Positions 1-6,135 of a stretch of DNA of 6,135 bases are shown here, piece by piece; within the stretch, counting starts at the first letter, position 1; every line of letters starts with the position of its first letter. This DNA is from Actinomycetota bacterium. GTDB taxonomy: Bacteria > Actinomycetota > Thermoleophilia > Miltoncostaeales > Miltoncostaeaceae. The notes under the pieces were generated by a model. It was not told the origin of the DNA. It was given only the letters and a program-made list of their open reading frames with translations, and did no database searches. Both the position numbers and the translations under genes were made by a program. The stretch is from NCBI GenBank assembly GCA_947451735.1, contig CANGAY010000051.1, forward strand, positions 1 through 6,135. The letters run 5' to 3'.

Positions 1-1015
1 GCATGACGTTCATCGCCCGCGTGCGCATGGGCACCGACACGATGTCCCCCAGGCGGTCGGTCACCGGGTGTGCCGGCGACGGGGCGGCGGCGAGCATCTC
101 GAGTGCCGCCGTCCATGTCGCGCGCACCACCTCGGGTGCGTACTGCTGCTGCACCACCTCCTGCCCGCGCCGCACGGCGTCGCGCAGGCAGTCGGGGTCG
201 GCGTCGAGACGCGAGGCCGTGCTCACCACCGACGCGAGCAGGCCCGTGATGTCGCCGTCGGGGATCACCGTGCACCACTCCGGGTGCATGAACTCGTCGC
301 CTGCCCCGCCGGTGTAGCCGATGACGTGGCAGCCGCGCGCCATCGCCTCGAGCGGCGGCAGCCCCAGGCCCTCCTCGAACGACAGGCTGATGAAGATGCT
401 CGCGCGCTTCATCGCGCGTTTGACGCCGTCGTTGCTCATTCCCGTGAGGTCGGTGAGCGACCATCCCGGCGGCAGGTGCCGTGGCAACTCGTCGAGGAGG
501 AACCCGGTCTCGACGAGCCGCTTGCGGTTCATGATGAGCACCTCCCGGCTCCGCGGCCCTGCGGAGGCGGCCCGTGCGTCGGCCACCAGATGGTCGAGCT
601 GCAGGCGCACGACCCTGCGGGCGAGCCCCGGGTACGCCGCGGCGGCCTGGCTGTGCGACCGCTCCGACACGGAGACCACGCCGGCGAACCGGGACGCCTC
701 ACTCGCCGACATGGCGAAGCGCAGCGCGTTGTACCCACCCTGGTTGAAGATGCCCACGCGCGCGCAGCACTGTCGGCGAAGGGGCCGCCGGGCGTAGACG
801 GCATTGATGAGCACGAGGTCGTCGGGGGTGAGCGTGACGTCACGGGCCCGCGCGGTGCGCGCCGATGTGCTGAACCAATGGTGTGGGTCGCCATGGCCGT
901 AGGCCGCCACGACCGCGCGGTACCCGAGCTCCGTCAGCAACTCGGCCGTCTCGTAGATGGTGCGTACGCCACCGACCGGCGTCCGCATGTATGGCGCCAG
1001 CAGATAGACCGTCAC
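1..1015 (-). CDS. GT-B fold glycosyltransferase (GT4-like), 3' end cut by window edge
   Basis: This gene probably transfers a sugar from a nucleotide-sugar donor to a growing lipid-linked glycan at the cytoplasmic membrane face. The frame is open for 338 codons from a GTG start and leaves the window without a stop. The first residues, MTVYLLAPYMRTPVGGVRTI, form the first beta strand and glycine loop of a GT-B N-terminal domain. IFNQGGYNAL (about 89-98) and VSVSERS (114-120) follow. The C-terminal domain has IMNRKR at 161-166, where many GT4 enzymes have a GR...K donor-phosphate motif, then the EX7E motif E215/E223 within FEEGLGLPPLEA and GYTGGAGDEF (233-242). This pattern matches from memory a recurrent family with 'PRKR' and 'EGFGLPPAEAMACGC' blocks. 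Related proteins are roughly 350-400 residues, so little should be missing. The GTG overlaps the sulfotransferase stop as GTGA. Donor and acceptor cannot be told from sequence. Confidence 0.9.
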   Translation of the reverse strand, partial: MTVYLLAPYMRTPVGGVRTIYETAELLTELGYRAVVAAYGHGDPHHWFSTSARTARARDVTLTPDDLVLINAVYARRPLRRQCCARVGIFNQGGYNALRFAMSASEASRFAGVVSVSERSHSQAAAAYPGLARRVVRLQLDHLVADARAASAGPRSREVLIMNRKRLVETGFLLDELPRHLPPGWSLTDLTGMSNDGVKRAMKRASIFISLSFEEGLGLPPLEAMARGCHVIGYTGGAGDEFMHPEWCTVIPDGDITGLLASVVSTASRLDADPDCLRDAVRRGQEVVQQQYAPEVVRATWTAALEMLAAAPSPAHPVTDRLGDIVSVPMRTRAMNVM

Positions 1016-1881
1016 CAGGTGCTCTCGCGACGCAATCGCATGGCGACCGTGGTGGTGATGCCCCGCCGGCGCGCTCGGCGCACGCGGGCACGCACGCGCC
1101 TGCTCTCGCGCAGCAGGCGGGTGCGATGCGCGAGTTCGTCCGGCGACAGCGCGCAGTGCCCCGGCAGCGGATCGCCCGCCGCCACGCCCGGCGATGCGAG
1201 CGCCTCCCACGTGTGCTGCGCCGCGGCAACGCCGATCGCTCGGGGTTCGTGATGATGGCGCAGGTCGGTGTCGACAGTGGCGATCCGCGTGGAGCCGGTG
1301 ATGCCGAATGCATCGAGGGCCCGCTCCACCTGTGCCTCCGGTGCGGCGAGGAGGTCGGCGTAATGGATGATCGTGCGCGGGTGGCCGTTCGTATGGCGTA
1401 TCGCCTGCGTCATGTACTCCAGCCACAGGTACTCACCCATCTCCACCGGCAGGTGGTCGCGGGCGTACAGGCTGGCCGCCACCTCCGTCGGATGCCGGGC
1501 GATGATGATGAAGCGCGGCATGGCCCCCCAGTACGCCGCGAGCAGCGGCAGGGTCAGGCACAGGCGCGGATCCTTGACCACCAGCGAATCGGCGGGTCCC
1601 AGTGCGGCGAACGCCTCCTCGACGGCACGGCGCTCACGTGCCGACAGCGGAGATTCACGCATGGCCCAGGGCGTCGTCGCCCGCGCCCCGCGGTTGCGGA
1701 TCAGCATCTCGTTCAGATGGAGCACCGGGTACTGCTCGAAGTGGCCGTGCGGGTTGGTCGGTGCCGCCGGCACGAGCGACTCCGCCGGCCCCAGCGCCAT
1801 CCCGGCAGCGCCGAGGGCCTCGGTCATCGCACTGGTGCCGCTTCTGTGCATGCCGAGTACGAGGCAGGGCGCGGTGGTCAT
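1012..1881 (-). CDS. PAPS-dependent sulfotransferase family protein
   Basis: A 289-residue cytosolic sulfotransferase predicted to move a sulfuryl group from PAPS to a hydroxyl, here most plausibly on the glycan or glycolipid made by the operon. The N-terminal P-loop-like 5'-phosphosulfate-binding motif is GMHRSGTS at 10-17, after a hydrophobic strand CLVLG. VVKDPRLCL (101-109) is the usual conserved strand with the Lys-Asp-Pro-Arg block. The 3'-phosphate-binding motif is FIIIARHPTEVAASL (124-138), with R129 and S137 in the expected positions. TIIHYADLLAAP (170-181) is the typical later block. Length fits bacterial members of the family. The C-terminus (about 253-285) is very arginine-rich, with 15 Arg in 33 residues. 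The ATG overlaps the ABC transporter stop as ATGA; a weak GGTGG lies four bases upstream. The family call is secure; the substrate is inferred from context and could instead be a lipid or small molecule. Confidence 0.93.
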   Translation of the reverse strand: MTTAPCLVLGMHRSGTSAMTEALGAAGMALGPAESLVPAAPTNPHGHFEQYPVLHLNEMLIRNRGARATTPWAMRESPLSARERRAVEEAFAALGPADSLVVKDPRLCLTLPLLAAYWGAMPRFIIIARHPTEVAASLYARDHLPVEMGEYLWLEYMTQAIRHTNGHPRTIIHYADLLAAPEAQVERALDAFGITGSTRIATVDTDLRHHHEPRAIGVAAAQHTWEALASPGVAAGDPLPGHCALSPDELAHRTRLLRESRRVRARVRRARRRGITTTVAMRLRRESTW

Positions 1882-3671
1882 CCGGCCACCGGCATGTGGG
1901 GGCCGCGCGACGTCACGCGGGCGATGCGGCCACCAGTGAGGTCAATGACCACATCGCAGTACGCGATCGCCACCGGATCGTGCGCCACCGCCACCTGCGT
2001 GATCGCCGGGTCGAGCCCGGCGAGCACGCGCACGATCTCGTCCGTCGCCGCCGGGTCGAGATGTGCCGTCACCTCATCCATCACCAGCATCACCGGGTTG
2101 GCGTAGAGGGCGCGCGCCAGACCCAGCCGCAGTTGCTGGCCGCCCGACATGCGCGGGCCGCCGGGGCCGAGCACCGTGCGCGTGCCGGCGGGCAGGGCGT
2201 CGAGCCACGCACCCAGCCCCGCGCGCGTGAGCACGTCCCGCACGTGGTCGTGGTCGATGTCGTCGGCATTCCAACCCGGAGCGACGTTGGCCGCCACCGT
2301 GTCGTCGAGCAGCGGCACGGTCTGCGGCACGTATCCGATGCCGCGCTGGTAGCGGGCGACGTCGTCATCGAGGGGGTGGCCGTCCACCGAGATGGTGCCG
2401 GCGACCGGTTGGCGCAGACCGAGCAGCAGCTCGAGCAGGGTGCTCTTGCCCGCGCCACTGGTGCCGTTGATGCCGAGGCGCATGCCGGGCGCGATGTCGA
2501 GGGTGATGTCGGTGAGCACGTCGGCCTGTGCCCGCGGGTAGCGGAATGCCACGTCGGTGAACGTGACGCGGGGAGCAGATCCATAGGGTGCGACGGGCGC
2601 GTCGTCGCCGGTGTCCGCCGCCAGGCCGCCCTCGGCCGCGAACGCCCGCAGGGTCTCCAGGGACGGCATGTTGAAGTCGCACAGGTTGACGAACTGCATG
2701 AGCCGGTAGAGCGCCGGCAGACCCCGGAACATGGCCGCGAGCATGAGCCCGAGGGTGGGCAGCACGCTCGCCGACCCCGCCGTGGCCGACGCGATGCCGC
2801 CGCAGAGCGCGATGCCCACGATCACCGCGGTCTCGAGCACGTACCGGTTGGCGGGGATGATGAATTCCATGGTGCGCCGGGCGCTCGCGACGTCCCTGCT
2901 CTGGTCCACGGCGTGCAGCGCGTAGTTGTGCGCCCGGCCGTTCAATCGCAGTTCGCGGGCCATGAGGGCGCCCTGCTGCAGCGACTTGAAGCGTGCCTCC
3001 GTGGCCGGACCCATCACGGCCCCGGCGCGGTGCAGGCGCGCCCGTGCCAGCACCGTCCAGCCGCCGATGACCACCACGAAGTACACGATGAGCATGCCGC
3101 CGACGATCGGGTTGACGGCGATGACCACGGCGGCGATGCCGATGGTCAGGATGAGGTCGCCCGCGGCGCTCAGGCCGTTGCCGAGCAGGTTCATCACACG
3201 TACGACCGAATCGGTCACCGCGCGGAACATCGATCCCGACTCCTGGTCGAGCTGCGCGCTGTACGACATGGTGGCGCTGCCGCGCAGAAGGCGCCAGATG
3301 AGGTCCACCTCGGCGCGGTGGGCCACCCCTGCCGACCACCAGAGCTGCAGCGTGCCGAGCACCGCGCGGATGATGAACAACAGCGCGCACATCCCGCCGA
3401 TGGCGACCACGGGATGATCGGCTGCCCATTGCGGCAGGGTGATCACGGCGTCGGGGCCGGCGAGGTACCACGGCAGCGTGCCGGTGCTCAGCGTGGTGAC
3501 CAGTGGCACGATCAGCAGCAGCGCCACCACGTCGAACAGGGTGGCGACGAAGCCGAACGCCATCAGCAGCAGCGCGCGCCGCCGGTCGCCCCGGTCAATC
3601 AGCGCGTTGAGGGCCACGACCGCCCGGACGGCGGTGAATGCACGGCGCCGGGTGGCATCGGTGGTGCTCAT
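1878..3671 (-). CDS. ABC transporter, fused permease and ATPase, PglK-like flippase
   Basis: A 597-residue half-transporter expected to act as a homodimer in the cytoplasmic membrane and flip or export a lipid-linked glycan using ATP. The N-terminal membrane domain has hydrophobic segments at about 33-60, 86-108, 168-205 (two helices), 277-297 and 302-323, the usual six. The C-terminal ATPase has A-loop Y378, Walker A GTSGAGKS (403-410), Q-loop Q450, signature MSGGQ (508-512), Walker B VMLVMDE (527-533) with catalytic E533, and H-loop H564. The D-loop reads AHLD (536-539) instead of the common SALD. Overall plan and the block ALYRLMQFVN (320-329) resemble PglK-type flippases. The chosen start gives a 4-base ATGA overlap with the preceding gene and has a purine-rich Shine-Dalgarno just upstream; an in-frame start at 3776 would add 35 Gly/Arg-rich residues and is unlikely. 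Substrate is inferred from the glycosyltransferase and sulfotransferase neighbours; a lipid or peptide exporter is a weaker alternative. Confidence 0.93.
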   Translation of the reverse strand: MSTTDATRRRAFTAVRAVVALNALIDRGDRRRALLLMAFGFVATLFDVVALLLIVPLVTTLSTGTLPWYLAGPDAVITLPQWAADHPVVAIGGMCALLFIIRAVLGTLQLWWSAGVAHRAEVDLIWRLLRGSATMSYSAQLDQESGSMFRAVTDSVVRVMNLLGNGLSAAGDLILTIGIAAVVIAVNPIVGGMLIVYFVVVIGGWTVLARARLHRAGAVMGPATEARFKSLQQGALMARELRLNGRAHNYALHAVDQSRDVASARRTMEFIIPANRYVLETAVIVGIALCGGIASATAGSASVLPTLGLMLAAMFRGLPALYRLMQFVNLCDFNMPSLETLRAFAAEGGLAADTGDDAPVAPYGSAPRVTFTDVAFRYPRAQADVLTDITLDIAPGMRLGINGTSGAGKSTLLELLLGLRQPVAGTISVDGHPLDDDVARYQRGIGYVPQTVPLLDDTVAANVAPGWNADDIDHDHVRDVLTRAGLGAWLDALPAGTRTVLGPGGPRMSGGQQLRLGLARALYANPVMLVMDEVTAHLDPAATDEIVRVLAGLDPAITQVAVAHDPVAIAYCDVVIDLTGGRIARVTSRGPHMPVAG

Positions 3672-4744
3672 GGCGCTCCCCCGAGTGCCAGTCGCGCCGC
3701 GCGCGCCACGTCGTCGGCCAGGTCGCCCACGCCCCCGGGTGCCTCCGCGCGCATGGCCCGGCGCCAGCGCGTCCATCCCCGGTCGCGCCGCCCGGCGGCG
3801 ATCGCGGCATCAATCGCGCGCGCGGCCGATGCCTCGTCGGTGGGGTCGAACACCCTGATGTCGTCGCCGGTGATGTCGGCCATGGCGCCGCGCCCACTGT
3901 GACAGAGGGGCAGCCCGCGAAGCCGTGCCTCGTGTGCCGGAAGGCCGAACCCCTCGGCGAGGGATGCCTGCACAAGGGCGTCGGCCTGTGCGAAGGCCCG
4001 CTCCAGGTCGTGGTCGGTCACGCGCCCTTCGATGTGCACCTGCCCGCTGATCGCGGTGGGCAGGCTCTCGCGCAGCGCATCCACGTCGTGCGCATCTCCG
4101 CCCACCAGATGCAGCGTGCCCCCCGCGGCGGCGAAGGCGGTGCGCGCGAACGACCGGATGAGGAATGGCACGTTCTTGTGCGGGGCGAGGCTGCCCACGT
4201 ACAGCAGGTCGCCGCGCCGGGCGGCATCCGCGGTGTGCACCGGCGGACGCGGCAGGCCGTGGATGCGCAGCATGCCGATGCGGACGGGATCAACACCCAG
4301 CACGCGCACGATGTCGTCGCGCGATTGCTGCGAGATGGTGAGCACCGCGCCGGCGGTGCGTGCCGATCGCCGCAGATAGAAGCGCCGCAGGGCGCGGCTC
4401 AGTCGACCCGGTGCGAAGTCCACCTGGATGGTGTCGCACACCACTACCACGCAGGGGTGCCGCAGGGCCAGCGGGCGCGTCTGGCACATGAACACCGTCA
4501 CGTCGCCCTGTGGAATGCGGGTGCGACCGGCCTGTCCGAAGCGCCGGCGCGGGTCGGATCGCTCATCCACCCAGTCCACGACGCCGCCCGCGAGGTGTGC
4601 GTTGCGCGGGTGGCCCCACAGCACCCACTCGCATGCGCCCGGTCGCTCACGGATGCCGCTGACGAGCATCTCGGTCACGCGTCCGATGCCCCCCAGCCCG
4701 ATCCAGCGGCAATCGACCACCACGCGTGGGCGCTCGGCACTCAC
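3668..4744 (-). CDS. Glycosyltransferase family 4 protein
   Basis: A 358-residue GT-B enzyme predicted to be a retaining glycosyltransferase that extends the glycan at the cytoplasmic membrane. The N-terminal domain begins RVVVDCRWIGLGGIGRVTEM (7-26), a beta strand and glycine-rich loop. VLTISQQSRDDI (134-145) matches the family 'ITVSEFSRRDL' block. The donor-binding C-terminal domain starts at LLYVGSLAPHKNV (180-192) with K190, continues LHLVGG (211-216) and GRVTDHDLERAFAQADALV (240-258), and has the EX7E pair E264/E272 in AEGFGLPAHEA. The motif usually read as 'VHD' in the N-terminal domain is VCD (102-104), so Cys103 replaces a widely conserved His. The GTG start overlaps the upstream stop as GTGA, and the TGA stop overlaps the ABC transporter ATG. 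Family assignment is secure. Sugar specificity is unknown, and the His-to-Cys change makes prediction from relatives less safe. Confidence 0.94.
   Translation of the reverse strand: MSAERPRVVVDCRWIGLGGIGRVTEMLVSGIRERPGACEWVLWGHPRNAHLAGGVVDWVDERSDPRRRFGQAGRTRIPQGDVTVFMCQTRPLALRHPCVVVVCDTIQVDFAPGRLSRALRRFYLRRSARTAGAVLTISQQSRDDIVRVLGVDPVRIGMLRIHGLPRPPVHTADAARRGDLLYVGSLAPHKNVPFLIRSFARTAFAAAGGTLHLVGGDAHDVDALRESLPTAISGQVHIEGRVTDHDLERAFAQADALVQASLAEGFGLPAHEARLRGLPLCHSGRGAMADITGDDIRVFDPTDEASAARAIDAAIAAGRRDRGWTRWRRAMRAEAPGGVGDLADDVARAARLALGGAP
3676..3682 (-). promoter_or_regulatory. Shine-Dalgarno site of the ABC transporter gene
   Basis: The minus strand reads GGGGGAG here, four bases (CGCC) before the ATG at 3671-3669. 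It is the clearest purine-rich ribosome-binding candidate in the window. Together with the 4-base overlap with the upstream stop it favours this ATG over the longer in-frame start at 3776. Confidence 0.6.
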
Positions 4745-5814
4745 GAACCCGAGGCCCCGCGCACTGCGCCCACGATTTCCTCCCGGAAGCGCGCCCGACC
4801 CAGATGGGCCACCGAAGCGCTGATGACGTCTGCATCGTCGGGGATGGGGCCCCGCACGGCGCGCCGGATCGCGCCGCTGCTCGGATGCCCGATGAGGATA
4901 CCGTTCACGCCCGGTACGACGATGTCGAGCGCGCCGCCCTCCGCGCGCGCGATCACGGGGCAGCCGCAGGCGATGGCCTCGGCCATGGTGATGCCGAAGT
5001 CCTCGTTGCCCACGTGGATCAGTGCCCGTGCACGGCGCATCAGATCACGCAGCCGCTCATCGCTCACGTGGCCGAGCACCTCCACGTTGGGCGGTGCGTC
5101 GTGGCGCAGATGCGCCTCCAGCGGCCCGGTGCCCACAACCACCAGCCGCGCGTCCAGGCCACGGAACGCGTCCACCACCACCTGGGGCTCCTTGTAGGCC
5201 ACCAGGCGTCCGGCGACGATGAAGAACTCGTCGCGCTCCCCGGTGCCGGCGGTGAAGAACTCGGTGTCGACGGGCGGGTGGATGACGTCGGCCTCACGTC
5301 CGTAGTGGCGCCTGATGCGCTCGGCCACCGCCGTGGAGTTGGCGATGAAGTGGTCCACGTGCTGCGCGCTGCGGCGGTCCCACGCGCGCAGCGGTGCCAT
5401 GCCGGCCCCGATGACGCCGCGCATGGGCGCGGGGAACCGCTGGCGCTCCTGCTGGAAGTCCCACGCATACCGCATGGGCGTGTGGCAGTACACGACGTGC
5501 CGAACCCCCGGGCCCACCCGCACGGCCTTGGCGCAGGCATGGCTGCTCGAGATGACCACATCGGCATCGTCCACGCGCCCCAGGGTGCGCCATGCGAGCG
5601 GCATGAGCGGGATGAACCACTCGTGGTGCTCGCGCGCGAGCCTGCTGTGGTTGAGCACCGACGTGCGCGCACCGCGCAGTGTGGGCGGCACCCGCTCTGG
5701 CCGCATCACGGTGGTGAGCAGGGGCGAGCCGGGAAATGCCTCGAGCATCTGCTCCACCACACGCTCCGACCCGGCGTAGGAGGTGAGCCATTCGTGGGCG
5801 ATGACCACCCTCAT
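4741..5814 (-). CDS. Glycosyltransferase family 4 protein, WbaZ-like
   Basis: A 357-residue GT-B glycosyltransferase, probably retaining, acting on a lipid-linked acceptor at the inner face of the membrane. The N-terminus HEWLTSYAGSERVVEQML (7-24) and the block YCHTPMRYAWDF (109-120) are characteristic of the WbaZ-like GT4 subgroup, whose named members are O-antigen mannosyltransferases. FIANSTAVAERI (156-167) and VIHPPVDTEFF (177-187) form the linker into the donor domain. FIVAGRLVAYKEP (198-210) supplies R203 and K208, expected to contact donor phosphates. LVVVGTGPLEA (224-234), then EDFGITMAEA with EX7E residues E271/E279, complete the pattern. Length is normal for the family. The ATG overlaps the upstream TPR gene stop as ATGA, with a plausible AGGCGG seven bases before it. 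Mannose transfer is possible by analogy, but the donor is not demonstrated by the sequence. Confidence 0.95.
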   Translation of the reverse strand: MRVVIAHEWLTSYAGSERVVEQMLEAFPGSPLLTTVMRPERVPPTLRGARTSVLNHSRLAREHHEWFIPLMPLAWRTLGRVDDADVVISSSHACAKAVRVGPGVRHVVYCHTPMRYAWDFQQERQRFPAPMRGVIGAGMAPLRAWDRRSAQHVDHFIANSTAVAERIRRHYGREADVIHPPVDTEFFTAGTGERDEFFIVAGRLVAYKEPQVVVDAFRGLDARLVVVGTGPLEAHLRHDAPPNVEVLGHVSDERLRDLMRRARALIHVGNEDFGITMAEAIACGCPVIARAEGGALDIVVPGVNGILIGHPSSGAIRRAVRGPIPDDADVISASVAHLGRARFREEIVGAVRGASGS

Positions 5815-6135
5815 CGTCCGGCCGCCTGCCGGTCGAGGGCACGGGTGAGCACCGCGACGCGTGGGTCAAGCGGGTTGCGCACACGCGCCGCGCGCAGGGT
5901 GTCGCGTGCCGCCACGAGGTTGTGCTGGCGCATGAGTGATGCGGTCCACGCGGTGAGGATGTCGGCATCGCGGGGCGACCGCGCGAAGGCCGCCGCGTAG
6001 GCCGCGTTGGCCGCAGTGAAGTCGTCGCGCTGGTCGGCGATGTCACCCAGCAGTAGCCACGGCGCCGCATCTGCGGGGTTGAGGTCCGCGGCATGCCGCG
6101 CATCGATCACCGCCTGGCGCAGGTTGCCGGCCTCA
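5811..6135 (-). CDS. TPR-domain protein, C-terminal part only; possible O-antigen ligase/polymerase tail
   Basis: Only the last 107 residues are visible; the frame is open through the right edge, so the true start lies outside. The visible part is helical tetratricopeptide repeat. A partial unit ending in AADLNP is followed by two exact 34-residue units, one running from ADAAPWLLLG to FARSP and one from RDADILTAW to RVRNP, then a short capping stretch. An internal GTG at 6110 lies inside a repeat and is not a credible start. TPR units act as protein-binding scaffolds. C-terminal TPR tails of this kind occur on bacterial O-antigen ligase/polymerase (Wzy/WaaL-type) membrane proteins in polysaccharide clusters, which fits being first in this set of genes; this is inference because no membrane segment is visible. 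A stand-alone TPR protein is the main alternative. Its TGA stop overlaps the next ATG as ATGA. Confidence 0.85.
   Translation of the reverse strand, partial: EAGNLRQAVIDARHAADLNPADAAPWLLLGDIADQRDDFTAANAAYAAAFARSPRDADILTAWTASLMRQHNLVAARDTLRAARVRNPLDPRVAVLTRALDRQAAGR

Larger units (their letters stand above)
1..6135 (-). other. Single polysaccharide biosynthesis/export operon segment
   Basis: All six genes share one strand, and each stop codon overlaps the next start by four bases: ATGA at 5811-5814, GTGA at 4741-4744, ATGA at 3668-3671, ATGA at 1878-1881 and GTGA at 1012-1015 (minus-strand reading). No room exists for internal intergenic promoters or terminators, so transcription must begin beyond the right edge or inside a gene. 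Contents (three glycosyltransferases, a flippase-like ABC protein, a sulfotransferase and a TPR protein) point to one surface-glycan pathway. Both ends of the operon lie outside the window. Confidence 0.85.

Noticed and set aside
840..1313. A 157-codon minus-strand frame between the sulfotransferase and the left glycosyltransferase.
   Set aside because: It is out of frame with both neighbouring genes, overlaps each, and has an Arg/Ala/Cys-rich sequence with no motif; continuous translation from the GTG at 1015 explains the region.
68..2106. Two long overlapping plus-strand open frames (68-1252 and 883-2106) opposite the left glycosyltransferase and the sulfotransferase.
   Set aside because: The minus strand carries recognisable catalytic motifs throughout, while the plus-strand translations are Arg/His/Ala-rich with no family signature.
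3672..3776. An upstream ATG at 3776 that would lengthen the ABC transporter by 35 residues.
   Set aside because: The extension lies inside the preceding glycosyltransferase gene, is Gly/Arg-rich, and the ATG at 3671 has a Shine-Dalgarno site and the 4-base overlap used by all other genes here.
1602..3902. A 766-codon plus-strand open frame opposite the ABC transporter and its neighbours, rich in His, Arg, Gly and Ala.
   Set aside because: It crosses several well-supported minus-strand genes, has low-complexity composition with no domain pattern, and is what GC-rich codon bias produces on the opposite strand.
3638..6000. Long plus-strand open frames (3638-5197 and 4726-6000) opposite the two GT4 genes and the TPR gene.
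   Set aside because: Same shadow pattern: no motif, biased composition, and complete overlap with strongly supported genes.
1..6135. Search by eye for CRISPR repeats, tRNA-like folds, insertion-sequence ends, attachment sites and strong hairpin terminators.
   Set aside because: Nothing convincing was seen, and the gene-to-gene overlaps leave no noncoding space for them.

Overview
The window is GC-rich DNA (the first 60 bases are 70% G+C) and is fully coding. Six genes lie on the minus strand and are read from right to left. Two run off the window: a TPR-domain protein at the right edge and a glycosyltransferase at the left edge. There are no intergenic gaps, RNA genes, mobile elements, CRISPR arrays, terminators or obvious repeats. 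Composition, GTG starts and the style of the proteins suggest a high-GC bacterium, most likely an actinobacterium (perhaps Thermoleophilia-like). That is an impression from sequence style, not a tested placement.

In transcription order the genes are: (1) the C-terminal end of a TPR protein, possibly the tail of an O-antigen ligase/polymerase; (2) a GT4 glycosyltransferase of the WbaZ-like type; (3) a second GT4 glycosyltransferase; (4) a fused permease-ATPase ABC transporter resembling PglK-type lipid-linked oligosaccharide flippases; (5) a PAPS-dependent sulfotransferase; (6) a third GT-B glycosyltransferase, cut by the left edge. All five junctions are 4-base start/stop overlaps (ATGA or GTGA), so this is one tightly packed, probably translationally coupled operon.

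Read together, the genes look like the middle of a cluster for a cell-surface or secreted polysaccharide. The glycosyltransferases would build a glycan on a lipid carrier at the cytoplasmic face, the ABC protein would flip or export it, a polymerase/ligase (if the TPR protein is one) would finish it outside, and the sulfotransferase would add sulfate esters. The predicted sulfation is the most distinctive biological point. No wholly new type of system is evident; the value lies in the gene combination and a few unusual residues.
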